In this document: piece after piece, positions 33,206 to 44,404 of the stretch
How the letters are laid out: every line of letters starts with the position of its first letter
How positions within the stretch are numbered: position 1 is the stretch's first letter
From: Toxorhynchites rutilus septentrionalis
Taxonomy: Eukaryota; Arthropoda; Insecta; Diptera; Culicidae
NCBI RefSeq assembly: GCF_029784135.1
Contig: NC_073746.1
Span: forward strand, 107,962,661 to 108,026,660
Direction of reading: 5' to 3'
DNA length: 64,000 nt
Position numbers and translations under genes: made by a program
The notes under the pieces: model-generated
Told to the model about the DNA's origin: nothing
Databases searched by the model: none
Seen by the model: the letters and a program-made list of their open reading frames with translations, nothing else

Positions 33206-33555
33206 TCAAAATCTAGGAATAGGAATTCGACATCCCGTAACGTCCAGCATTTTTCCTCTAGGACATGCTCTCGGTGCTATGGAAATTACCTGGAATCATA
33301 GAGGTGTCCATCATTGCTGTAAACAAAAAAAAAACCTGATAACCTTACACTAGGCGCGGAAAATGTCGGTGACGAGGAGTTCGCTTCGGATTCCTGCCCA
33401 GCAGCCTGATCAAGTTCCTCGGGCAATTCCGCTCCTCTGGATTGTGTGTCCATCGAATCTCCCTCGGCATTTATTGGTTTCGAAATAATGTTGGGCTTTG
33501 CAATGCTTGAGATCAAATATGCAATTATCAATACGAGCGAGATTATGGTACGCAT
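33206..33555 (-). CDS. Secapin-like secreted peptide, array copy C (two exons)
   Basis: Exon 1 (33555 to 33349) and exon 2 (33289 to 33206) appear identical to those of copy B, with the same 59-bp intron. Its 3' neighbour differs: no X follows, and unit C continues past the common end (CGATTTTTTTTAAAATAATC) into single-copy sequence, so C keeps the original right border of the array. See copy A for the domain description. Confidence 0.65.
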
Positions 33556-34569
33556 CCTTTCACAATGTGTCTTGAAGATGAACTGGAGGAATCTCTTATC
33601 TCATCGGTTCGGAAATTCATGGTTTCAATGATTGTTTCTTTTAGCATTTCTTTTTCCCGCGAGAGAAATGTAAAGAGCGCATATAATTTGATTGATTCGT
33701 TTTCTGATGACTAATCTATATAGTCGAAAATGGTCGGATTTTGTACTACAAGATGCCCACTATTAAATGAGATCTACAATCTGAAAAATAAAAATTATAA
33801 AAAATCGGCATATTTGATAGCGTTGTATTTTTTTTTATTCTTTATTTTTGAGACTTTCAGCCTCCTGGGCTGGTTCGTCTCAGAGATAGTGTTGTAACCA
33901 GGGCTAAACTAACAAATGAAAATGATAATTTCACTAGCTTCTTCAATTTAGGTCAGAGCAATTTTCGATTGATTCATTTTATTCTGTCGGCGTGAAGTAA
34001 AATTGTCTCTACGGGTACTAAAACATCGATTCCTTTGTTTGGTCTATTTCTGCTGTCTTTGAAAGGCAGACGTTTGAAAGGCAGAAGCTTTCATTTGAAA
34101 AAAAAAAGCTGCATGATCAACCGAATTCGTTCTTAAAATGACGACGAAAGACTCATTGAAACTGAAAGAATGAAAGATAGGTTTGTCGAAATTTGGTTTC
34201 ATTAATCTTTCTAGAATTGAGGATCTTCCTTTCGAAACAAATAAATCATTGAACCTAAACGCTACTCAGCAAAGGCCTGATTTATAAATCCAATCGAGCA
34301 ATAATCGGAAGGAGTCATGTCGGGTTAATAAGCCACATTGTGTAGAACCCAACTAAGATAGTCCTGTCATTTGCGGAGCCGTGAAAATTTAAATGAAAGT
34401 GTTTATAGAAAAATATGCCCGAATACACACGAAGTGCAAACATGTCATCTTTTGAGCTTCTGAATCTCTCGTAAGCTGGAAACGACAACGGTGTTTCGTG
34501 TTCCCTATTCACAACGTTGAAGTGATATGTTTCGATTTTTTTTAAAATAATCATTCATGAATGTTTAAC

Positions 34570-35236
34570 ACTCCTGTACTCGCGCATAGGTCTGTGAGAC
34601 CGAGAAATCAATAATTTGTTCATTTCTCAAAAAAGATCAGCACTACGACTTTGCGATTCTCTCTAGCTTTATTATACGTCGTTCGTCGTCGTTTAGCGTA
34701 TCGTATGTGTTGGTACCAAGAGGACGTGTACAGGGTAACTTCGATATAACGTACATTTTGCTTTCAAAATTGTACGTTGTATCGAAATGTACGTTATATC
34801 GAAGCATAATAAAGAACTCTGAAACGTAGCTTATATTACTTCATTGTGTTGCTGGTTGAGTAAGGTTGATGAATAAAATCAATAAGAAGACGAAGCCAAC
34901 TTTTCTCATGATGTTTCCCTTCGTTCAGTTGATTGAAGTTTGATTCATTTAGAATCCGGAATCACAAAACAGTAGTATTTCGGGATTGATTAATGTTACA
35001 ACACAAGCTTTAGTATCAAAATACAGATAATTTATTGTTCTTTCAGAAAAAAAAAATTAAAAAAATTTTTTTTTTTTGGACTTCGATCATGTGTACGTTA
35101 TATCGAGGTAAAATGTACGTTATATCGAGTGACGTTATATCGAGGGTACGTTATAACGAGGGTACGTTATATCGAAGTTTACCTGTATCAATTTTTTTCC
35201 ACGTTCGGTCTGACACACCGACGCGAGTATAGGAGT
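34570..35236. mobile_element. Inverted-repeat element, possibly piggyBac-like, hosting a pogo-type MITE
   Basis: Ends are ACTCCTGTACTCGCGC and, inverted, ACTCCTATACTCGCGT, followed inward by GGTCTGTGAGACCGA-like sequence on both sides. A related single end (TTTAACCCTCCTGTACTCGCG) is at 58278. The TTAAC next to the left end would suit a piggyBac-type TTAA target, but the right side does not confirm it. Confidence 0.4.
34731..35185. mobile_element. pogo/Tc1-mariner-type MITE
   Basis: 455 bp starting CAGGGTAACTTCGATATAAC and ending with the inverse of CAGGTAAACTTCGATATAAC, flanked by TA at 34729-34730 and 35186-35187. The right end has several near-tandem TACGTTATATCGAG copies. There is no transposase. 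It is nested inside the element at 34570-35236. Confidence 0.8.
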
Positions 35237-35919
35237 AACTTTTTTGGACAAGTGCCTTTTTTCATATTCTAGAATATTGTAGAATAAAATGTACAAATTA
35301 ATGTTAGTGGCGTGGAATATTTATTGAATACAATGCATAGGATCATTACCGGACTATTCTTTTTTTTTTTATTTTAGTTCTATTGGTCACCGGATTGAAC
35401 GGATTAATACTATAATTATAAATGTTTGACTTTCGTATAGTTATTCGCTAAATACAATGGTCATATACATACACACTTGTGTAAGAATTGTATACTATGA
35501 ACTAATCGGTGGCTTATAGTTGGTTTTTACAGTTACAGTTTCGGGTTTTTTTAATAATATATGGGCTGAACAATATCGACAAGGAAACAAGTCTCAGGAA
35601 GTTCCTAAAAATCCTTTTATATCATCTTTTTGTGCCCCATCAAAAACAAGCATTAATTCTTAGTTTACCAAGAACACAGAGACAAAGAATATTAGATATA
35701 AAAACTTGAATGAAAACTTGAAATTTCAGAACCTTTATCATCTGGTAACTATCTAGAAGGTCGTTATACATTCTTCTTTTCGAAGAAAGACCCAAAAAAA
35801 CACACTACAACTGCATGAAATGTAAGAAATATGTTTGCCTCGAGCATGCAGTTATGATATGTTCTGACTCCCACACCAATGCACAATGGTCCAGGAGATG
35901 CATTTAACACTTTAATCGC
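35237..35919. other. AT-rich stretch without recognisable gene
   Basis: Only chance frames. GCACAATGGTCCAGGAGATG at 35881 recurs in inverted form near 57170, so part of it is an unnamed repeat. Confidence 0.4.
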
Positions 35920-35945
35920 CCCGTCACCCAGATCTGGGTGACGGG
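35920..35945. repeat. Perfect 26-bp palindrome
   Basis: Two 13-bp arms (CCCGTCACCCAGA and its complement) meet without a spacer. A near copy, CCCGTCACCCAGATGTGGGTGA, follows about 42 bp later. It lies just after TTTAACACTTTAATCG, which may be a transposon end. Confidence 0.7.
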
Positions 35946-36355
35946 TGTATTTCTTGGGAGGCCCCGTCACCCAGATGTGGGTGACACTTTTATCGTTCAA
36001 TTTGAATATGATTTTAAACGGGATTTGATAGAATAGGCATTTCAGTGTAAATATGGGTTATATAGAATAATCAAAAAATCAAAAACATAAAATATAGAAT
36101 TACGTAACCAGAAGGACCTGGATCAGCACATTCCTAATATCGGACGATCGAGGTCAGCCAATAGCCAGCCAGGAGGCGATTCCAGCCGCATCAGCAAATC
36201 TACACAATAAATACAACAGCAGAACCTTCACCCGTGTTCAGTTTCAGTTCTATTATATCCTGTATCGGTGTCGCGCGTCGTTCGTCGTTTTAAATAAAGT
36301 GAAAAATAAATTATATCTTTTTTTAAAATCCCAAACACGCCGTCCCAAACAAGAT

Positions 36356-36370
36356 TGGCGCAGCCGTGCG
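36356..36370 (+). other. Putative primer-binding site of the errantivirus-like element
   Basis: TGGCGCAGCCGTGCG follows an LTR-like end. It resembles the TGGCGCAG start of primer sites in 17.6/297-type elements (tRNA-Ser). With one LTR visible the boundary is provisional. Confidence 0.5.
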
Positions 36371-36588
36371 GTTCCAGTGTGCGAATAAGTAACGTGTGCG
36401 TTAAAACAGTGCAAATTCTAGGATTAGTAAATCCAGCTAAAGTGAGTCCGCGATTTACGAAAAACGAACTTGTTTACGTGATAGCATCGAGCGCCGCTCG
36501 CGCAGTGACATTCGAGTTGAGTCTCCGCCGCGCACCGCACCTAACCGCTGGAAGAACCAGGAACCCCGCACAAAGACACGATTGCAAA

Positions 36589-36594
36589 GGTAAG
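36589..36594 (+). other. Leader splice donor
   Basis: GCAAAG|GTAAGT between the primer site and gag. With the acceptor TATTACAG at 48524, directly before the env ATG, it would make the spliced env message known from gypsy. Confidence 0.55.
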
Positions 36595-38198
36595 TTTTTT
36601 TCTCTTCTTTAAATCCCCCTTACGCTATAAAGAAATTAACTTGCCGCGGTCAGTGGCATTTTTTTTGTGCACCGAGTCCGTTCTAAGAGAGAGACTCGGA
36701 CATAATTTTCAATTGTCACTAACTGCCCTGAGGAAGGAGTGTTCTAAGTGAAATCCTACTCCATCCAGAATTGTGGTGTTCTAAGAGAAACACAATTCTA
36801 GAAACCACACGAGTTCTAAGAGAACGTGTGCGTTTTCAAATAACAGAATTGCAGACAAATCTGGAGCCACACGAGTTCTAAGAGAACGTGTGTGCTTTAA
36901 TTTGTTTCACAATTAACGGCCTTATTAATGCCAAAGACAAAAACTGCTCTGAAGAAAACCCGCGATTTTCTTAGAAACGTGAGGCGCAGTAATTGCGAAC
37001 CTTCAGATTCTGAAGAAAGCATCTCCTCTATTGATTCAGGGGATTTAGTTCACATTCCAATCAAAGAAGTTCCATCGATTGACAACCTTTCACTAAACGA
37101 AGGCCCAAATATGGAACAATTTAGTGCGCAAATGCAGAAAGTTATAGAAATGATGGATGAATTCTCTGCTAAACAAAAAGAACATGACAGAATGTTCCAA
37201 CAAATCGAAACACGCTTAAATAACCCAATGCAGGTAGATCAAGCTACCATTGCACAACCCATTTTTGTACAACCTACCGTGGAACAAATTCAAAATCAAG
37301 CCATCAGCTTCGAGATGTTATGCAAGATTCCCGACCCAATAAAAATGATCCCGACTTTTGACGGCAACCAGAAACAATTAAACGCATGGCTAACAACAGC
37401 GAACGAAACACTAGATGCTTTTCGATCCCTTGTTAGGGCGATTACACATTATCCGGTTTCAGCCGGACCGGTTTCAAAAAGCGCCGCTGGGTTTGGACGA
37501 ATAACCGAATAACAATGTGAAAGAGACCTCGCGCTACACAAAACCGTACATCTTTCACATACACATACATGCATTTGTTTATACAGTGGTTTGACAGGTA
37601 AATATTGCTGCAAATATTTCTGCTACATACAACTGATTGCTGTTGGGTGGCTGGCTCAATTCGACAGCCCACAATTTCCAGCTCCCAACATTGTATGGGG
37701 TAATCCTTTTCCGCACCACAAATTGCTGTCGGCGAACAAAAGCTCGAACTGCTATCCACGCAATGCCGACAGTAAATACAAAACGGAGAAACACCCGGCA
37801 TCACATCAACAAACAAAATATAGTTCTGGTAGAACTACATATATTCATATGAAAACACTAGTTATATAAAACATATATTCACAATGTACAGTTTCACAAA
37901 ATTACAATCTGTATTTATTTAGCAAAACATCCGATAAAATATTTAATTTATTGTTGATTCCATGGTGGACGATGTCGGACGTAATTTCCGCTTACGCTTT
38001 GTTGATCGCATCTCTATGCGATGTTCCCGATCGCTATCGGCAGCGGTGAATTCCCCAATTCCCTTGCGCATCTTTTCCGATCGCATATGAGTGAGCGAAG
38101 ATCAAGCATCTGTACCTTGTTCTTGGTATAGCTGCACCTAGCTGATCGAGCCCGTGTTTTTTGAATTTCCACTATTGTTTGTGAGCAGCTTAGGGCAT

Positions 38199-38348
38199 TC
38201 ACCCTCTCATGATATGCCTTTTGGGGTTGCAACGACGAACCTGCTCAAATTTGCGTTCCTTTGAGAGTACATACGGACGAATGTTAAAGTGTGGCACGCC
38301 ATGAGCACGGCCAAAGTGAGTGCAGGCCTCGCAGACATTACGCGCACA
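38199..38348 (-). pseudogene. Unrecognised coding relic with C-x2-C motif
   Basis: A minus-strand frame of 49 codons reads [17 protein letters not shown], continues through a basic segment ([16 protein letters not shown]) and ends at TGA. The cysteine/histidine spacing and basic content look protein-like. I do not recognise the family. Confidence 0.25.
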
Positions 38349-38937
38349 TCAGGACGGTGTTCTTACCGATAAGTGCGATCAGAGCGGTCAGAGGTATAAA
38401 CCTTTCCGCCCCATTTCAAAATACGTTCGCAAACCTTTTCGGTAATTCTCAGAGCGCACACGTTTATGTTAGGCGCATATGGTTCTACAAAAGTTCCCAC
38501 AACGACGGCAACGTAAATTTGCAATGATAAATTAACATGAAAAACTTACTGGACAAAAAACATGGCTGTCATCAACAGTATTACAAAAACTAACTTTTGT
38601 CCAGTTGCTGTGTACTCATCCACTCACTAATTTATTTTATTTCTAAACACACAAACAGCATGATTTATTTCACACGCTCCGTTGCCACATATTTTTCAAC
38701 AGTCCCAGAAACACGGTTAGATAAAAGTGTAAAATTTTATGAAGCAATAATAATAACAATTTCTAACAAGCTAGGGGCACTACTTATTTATGTGTATTGT
38801 CTGTTCACTTCCTGTGATCATCTTGAAATCTGCCTACAAGAGAATGTGTGCCTATTCATTCATTCTAGAGTGTTTTTTTTTTATTTCAGCATTGCAGTAA
38901 TAATGCTTTGTGATTAAAATTACATCATACTTTTCTT

Positions 38938-39600
38938 TCAAACACTATCTAATTGCTGCTTCTGCAGATCCTCGTCCAGAAACGCACTCAGCCGTAATTT
39001 CTCGAGGACGTACTCCTGGGGCAGAAGCAGCTTCTTGAGCGCGTTTTGCATCAACGCACAGCGGATCCTGGGTGAAGAATGACCGATAGCTGGGTGATTG
39101 CGTTCTGACAGAGTCGGGCAGGGAAACATATCGATCACCAAGCACTAATCGGACAGTTTGGTCTTGAATTCCTCGAGCCGAGCCTTAACCACCTCTTCGT
39201 CGATCACGTTCCGGGTCAGGTTGAACTGTATGATATACCGAACAAGAATATTAGAAGATTTTGGTGTGTTCAAATTAACAAAAACTCACCTTCACATTCA
39301 GCTGGATGAAGTCGCTTGAAATCTGCCCCTTGATGAAACAGTTGAAAATTTGGTTGACATCCTAAAACTTGTTCAGTATCGATTTCAAATGAGGGAAATT
39401 TTCTGTAAGCAAAACAAAAACAAAAGTTAATTAATGAATTATGAATAATAACACTACCCACCGTTGAACACAATCCATGGCAAAACACTTCATGAAACCT
39501 CGTGCGCATGTGACCATTGATTCGCTTTGAGCAGAAATTTGCATCACTTCACTTGTTCCACAGTAGCGAAATAAAATTTTCGGCATCCATATCATTTGCA
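38938..39600 (-). pseudogene. Relic of a spliced gene captured in the Harbinger element
   Basis: Exon-like blocks with proper borders occur in order on the minus strand: one ending at 39462 (YCGTSEVMQISAQSE..., donor GTGGGT), one at 39402-39290 (acceptor CTTACAG, donor AAG|GTGAGT; FNCFIKGQISSDFIQLNV) and one at 39225-39145 (acceptor CATACAG; NVIDEEVVKARLEEFKTK, stop). A further frame at 39141-38938 reads LPQEYVLEKLRLSAFLDEDL. A TAG and a one-base shift in the middle block show decay. I do not recognise the protein. It could be a captured host gene or the element's own lost gene. Confidence 0.4.
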
Positions 39601-42600
39601 GCTTCTGGAATGATTTCAAAATCAACAAACAAACGTCAACAGCACACACATGCTAATACATGGGACGAAAAATTGCATGAATCGCACCAATACTAACAGA
39701 CATGACAAACATCTGTCAATGCGCGTTGATGGCATTGGGCTTCGTGCTACGCTTTTGGGAAGTGATAGTAAAAATAAATTTTCAGGTGCAATTAACACAT
39801 AATCAAAATAAAAATTATTAATGAAAATTAAATTTTTCTTAAGAAATATGTCTTTTGTGTAACAGAGTAACGCGTTCTTTTGCAAGTTGTGAAAAGTTCT
39901 TAAGCAAGAATTGTGTTTGATAATAATTTCATATTATAATGATGAGTCTTGGTGAAAATATCAGCAAAATTATACAAAAATGATTAATTAAGAGTCAGTA
40001 TTACGTGTTTTGAACAATCACATAATATGAAGTAAAAATTTTCATTCAAAGTTTGAACAATTCGAATCTGTGTTAAGGTCTGATAATCTGTCATCGCATT
40101 TAATGCTTGTCCGGTCTACAATCGCAGTAGACGGCTGCATCACGGCGCCGTAAATAGGTTGGTACGGTTGAAATTTGCCATTTGGGTTTCAAACCGGTCC
40201 GGCAGAAACCGGATAATGTGTAATCGGCCTTACGCCACAACAATACAAAATGTACACCACCGCGGTAATCAACAAAGTACAGGGGAAAGCAAAAGACATA
40301 ATATGTCTTGCAGGTAACCCTGACAGTTTTGAAAGTATAGCAGAAGTACTGAAGAATGCTCTTGGTGATCCTCAAGAGCTTTCTACATACAAATGCCAGC
40401 TATGGCAATGCAAGATGACCAAAGATATGAGCTTCGCCAAATATTACAACAAATCGAAGGGAATAATCCAAAACATAAAAAGATTAGCCAAACAGAATGA
40501 AAGATACCGAATAAATTTTGAAATTATTAATGAATTCATTGAAGAGGACGGGTTAGCAGCTTTTATTGCTGGTTTATCCGAACCTTACTTTGGCTACGTC
40601 CAAGCAGCGAGACCAAAGGACATAGAAGACGCCTATGCTTTTCTGTGTAAATTTAGGTCTAAAGAAATAACAGCTCACACTATGACACCCGGTAATTTCA
40701 ATAGAAAATACGAGAACAAAGATTTCGAAAACAAGGCTAATAATAAACCCTTCCAACAGAATAAAACCTTTAAACCATTCAAATTCGAGAATCAAAAACC
40801 AGAACGAAATGAAATCGAACCTATGGATACAAGCACCACACGCAGTAAATTAACAATAAATAAGAGAACTATAAACAACCACGAAGTAACGAAAATCGAC
40901 TCCGGCGACGAATTCTCAGAAAATCTCAAATCAGATAGCGAATCAGATGATGACCTAGATTTAAATTTTCACTCGGGGTCCACAAATCAAGATCTAACTT
41001 AAATTATCTTCCCTATCTAAAACTGAAACATCCATAAACCAAAAAGTTATTAAACATCCTTATAGATTCTGGAGCAAACAAGAATATCATTGCACCAGGT
41101 ATCCTACAGAAAACTAGTACAGTACCAGACACAAAAATCAAAAGTGTTTGCGGAACCAACAGTGTGAAGGAAAAAGGACGAATAGACATTTTCAATGGCG
41201 CGTTCAAACCGATTCCGTTTTACATATTGAAATTCCATTATTTTTTCGACGGTCTGATAGGATCAGAATCATTAGCAAACTTAAAAGCTCACATAAACTA
41301 CGAAAATGAAACCTTAACACAATCAGTTAAACAATATTCATATGCGAAATTCCACCCTTCAAAACAACTTTATAATCATTCCGTAACAATAGAAACCAAA
41401 AACAACGGTGACTGGTTAGTTCCCACATATCAAAAACTTTATAAGAAGACCTTTATTCAACCTGGACTCTATAGAGCGCAAGACAATAAAACTACTATAA
41501 ACATCGTTTCCGCATATAAAAACCCCACGAATTTACCAAAAATTGAATTAACCGTTAACAACTTTGAAACTATTTCCCCCTTCCCGATAAAACCTACGGA
41601 GAACATATCCGAGAAAGAAATTGACAATATCATTAGAACGAATCACCTATCCCCACTAGAAAAATCAAAATTAATTAAAGTCCTCTACGAAAATCAAACA
41701 GTCTTGTTGAAACAAGGAGAAAGACTTACTTCCACCTCAGCAACCAAACATAAAATTTTAACAGATAACGATCTTCCTATCAAGAAAAATATACGATACG
41801 ATACAAGAAATGCTAGACAATGGTATTATTCGACCATCTAAAAGTCCTCACCTATTTGGGTCGTGCCTAAAAAGATAGACGCATCTGGCAAAAAGAAAGT
41901 AAGAGTTGTAATCGACTATAGGAAGTTGAATGAACATACCATCGACGACAGATATCCCATGCCCCAAATTGAAGAAATCCTTGATTCTCTGGGAAAATCC
42001 GAATACTTTTCGACAATTGATTTGAAATCTGGGTTCCACCAGATACCAATGGACCCAAAACATATCGAAAAAACAGCCTTCTCTACAGACAAAGGGCATT
42101 TCGAATTCACCAGAATGCCTTTAGGACTAAAAAACGCCCCTGCTACATTCCAGAGAGCAATGAATGATATTCTCGGCAATTATATCGGAACGAAATGTTA
42201 TGTGTATCTAGATGACATAGTTATTACTGGATACAATTTGGAGAACCATTTAGAAAATCTTCAATCAATTTTAAAACGTTTATCAGAATTCAATTTAAAG
42301 ATACAATTAGATAAATGTGAATTTCTCAAAAGACAAACAGAATTCTTAGGACACATAATAACATCTGAAGGAGTAAAACCAAATCCGGAAAAAATTGAAA
42401 AAATCATTCAATGGCCTCTGCCCAGAAATCAGAAGGAAATTAAACAATTTCTTGGCCTAGTTGGATACTATAGAAGATTCATTCAGGATTTTTCAAAAAT
42501 CACTCGCCCCATGACTAAATATTTAAAAAAAGATTCGACAGTCGAATCACAAGATCCTTCATACCTCAACTCTTTTAATACACTTAAACAGATACTCTCC

Positions 42601-44404
42601 ACAGATCAAATATTGGCGTACCCACAATTCGAGTATCCTTTCATATTAACTACGGATGCATCCGGTTTTGCTCTGGGTGCTGTACTTTCACAAATACAAG
42701 ACAATGTTGAAAGACCAATCGCATTTGCCTCCCGAACACTTTCAGACACAGAATCTAGATATGCGACTAATGAAAAAGAAGCACTAGCCATTATTTGGGC
42801 AGTGAACAAATTCAAGCCATATTTATATGGTCAGAAATTCACTCTCATAACCGACCATAAACCCTTAATATTCATCAAATCCTCAGACAAAAATTCCAAA
42901 ATCTTACGGTGGCGCTTAGATTTAGAAAACTACGACTACGAAATTAAATACAGAGAAGGAAAGTCCAACGTTGTAGCGGACGCTTTGAGCAGGATGGCAA
43001 TCGAAACAAACGTTAACATAACAAGTAATAATGCAACTTCCAATTTTTCAGATCCCGACAACCAAGGGGACGGTGCATCGATTATGAATAACGCCCCGCA
43101 GTCAAACTACCCCGATAACCTCCCTAATTCCTCCGATTCACAAACAGTTCACTCCGCCGACGATTCCTCCAACTATTTTATTCACTTCTCCGAACGCCCA
43201 CTAAATTATTTCCGCAACCAGATAATCTTCAGAATTTCAAGGTTGGATACCGTCATTCAAGAAACATTATTTCAAAACTACCACAGGACAATCGTATCAC
43301 AACCTTCCTTCAGCAAAGATCAAATAACCCACTTCCTAAAAATCTTCCACAACGGGAAACAAACAGCCCTTATGGCCCCGGAGAACCTCATACAAACTAT
43401 TCAGGAATCTTTCAAAGAAAATTTCAGTCAAAAGGGACACTTTGTATTTACTGACAGAATGGTAGAAGATGACCAAAATGAAAACAGACAAGATCAAATA
43501 ATAGTAAAAGAACACGAGAGGGCACATCGTGGTATCTCGGAAGTGGAAGCACAAATTAAAAGATCGTATTTCTTCCCCAACATGTGCATAAAAATTCGAA
43601 AGTTTATAAACTCCTGCGAAATATGTAACACGCACAAGTACGAGAGGAAACCATTTAATATAAAGGTATCCCCAAGACCAATCACTGAAAAACCGTTAGA
43701 AAGAGTCCACATGGACATATTCATTATAGATAAACATTGCTTTTTATCTTTAATCGATTCGTTTTCAAAACATTTGCAAATGATTTTTCTTAAATCAAAA
43801 AATTTAATACATGTTCAGAAAGCATTGGGAAAATACATCAGTAACTTCGGAGTGCCTAAACAAATCATAACGGACCATGAAACTACTTTTAGGTCTATCC
43901 AACTTAAAGATTTTCTCGCTCAATTAGGAACACTAATAGATTACGCAGCATCATCTGAGTCTAATACCAGGGACAGACATACAGCTGTACTTGCGTTGTA
44001 CGTGTACAGCGTTGTACAGGTACCATCGTAGCATGACAGACATACTTTGGTTGTACATTGCACCGCATGTCAAATTGACAATCAGAAATTCGACCCATTT
44101 TCACCTCATGTTTCAATGAAAAAGTTTTTTATTTAGCGTCTGAACTATCAAACACAACAAACAAGTTTCCAATCTGAGTTATTAACTCAAGAGAAAGTTA
44201 ATGAAAATAATATTTACCAAGTGTTTTGATTCAGTTTGTTCATGCTACCCACCACTAACCGTTTGTGGCGCTGTGCACCGTACAACTGTAGTCATGTACA
44301 ACGGTGAAACAGGTCGGTACAGATACAACGATAGGGCGCTTGCAGCGTGCATATGTATTAGTAGTCTGTTGGGCAGGCAAAAGTGACAGCTGCATATGAT
44401 TAAC

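Larger units (their letters stand above)
20753..34540. repeat. Tandem array of three secapin-like gene units separated by X elements
   Basis: Unit A (20753-25275), unit B (27309-29551) and unit C (32293-34540) are homologous from ATACTTGCTTTGACATATCC to TTGAAGTGATATGTTTCGAT. B and C are offset by exactly 4984 bp over their left parts. X1 lies between A and B, X2 between B and C; nothing follows C. Unit A is longer because it carries an inverted X in the gene's intron and a Mutator-like element upstream of the gene. The left breakpoint is inside the hAT element. Confidence 0.85.
37436..40229. mobile_element. Non-autonomous PIF/Harbinger element with TTA target duplication
   Basis: Ends are GGGCGATTACACATTATCCG and, inverted, GGCCGATTACACATTATCCG; similarity goes on for about 45 bp. 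TTA flanks it at 37433-37435 and 40230-40232, the TWA duplication of this superfamily. At 2.8 kb it is long for a MITE but shows no DDE transposase; it holds minus-strand relics of a spliced gene instead. Confidence 0.8.
36928..41002 (+). pseudogene. gag: Errantivirus-like gag, interrupted by a Harbinger element
   Basis: Part 1 (36928-37435) has a basic N-terminus, an acidic Ser-rich stretch, a Gln-rich coiled-coil-like region, then the capsid motif IPTFDGNQKQLNAWL. Part 2 (40230-41002) continues in the same frame across the insertion, with LWQCKMTKDMSFAKYYNKSK and FIAGLSEPYFGYV, then a basic Asn/Lys-rich tail and an acidic end. There is no CCHC knuckle, as usual in errantivirus Gag. Apart from the insertion the frame is open, so gag was intact when the Harbinger element landed. 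Confidence 0.75.
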
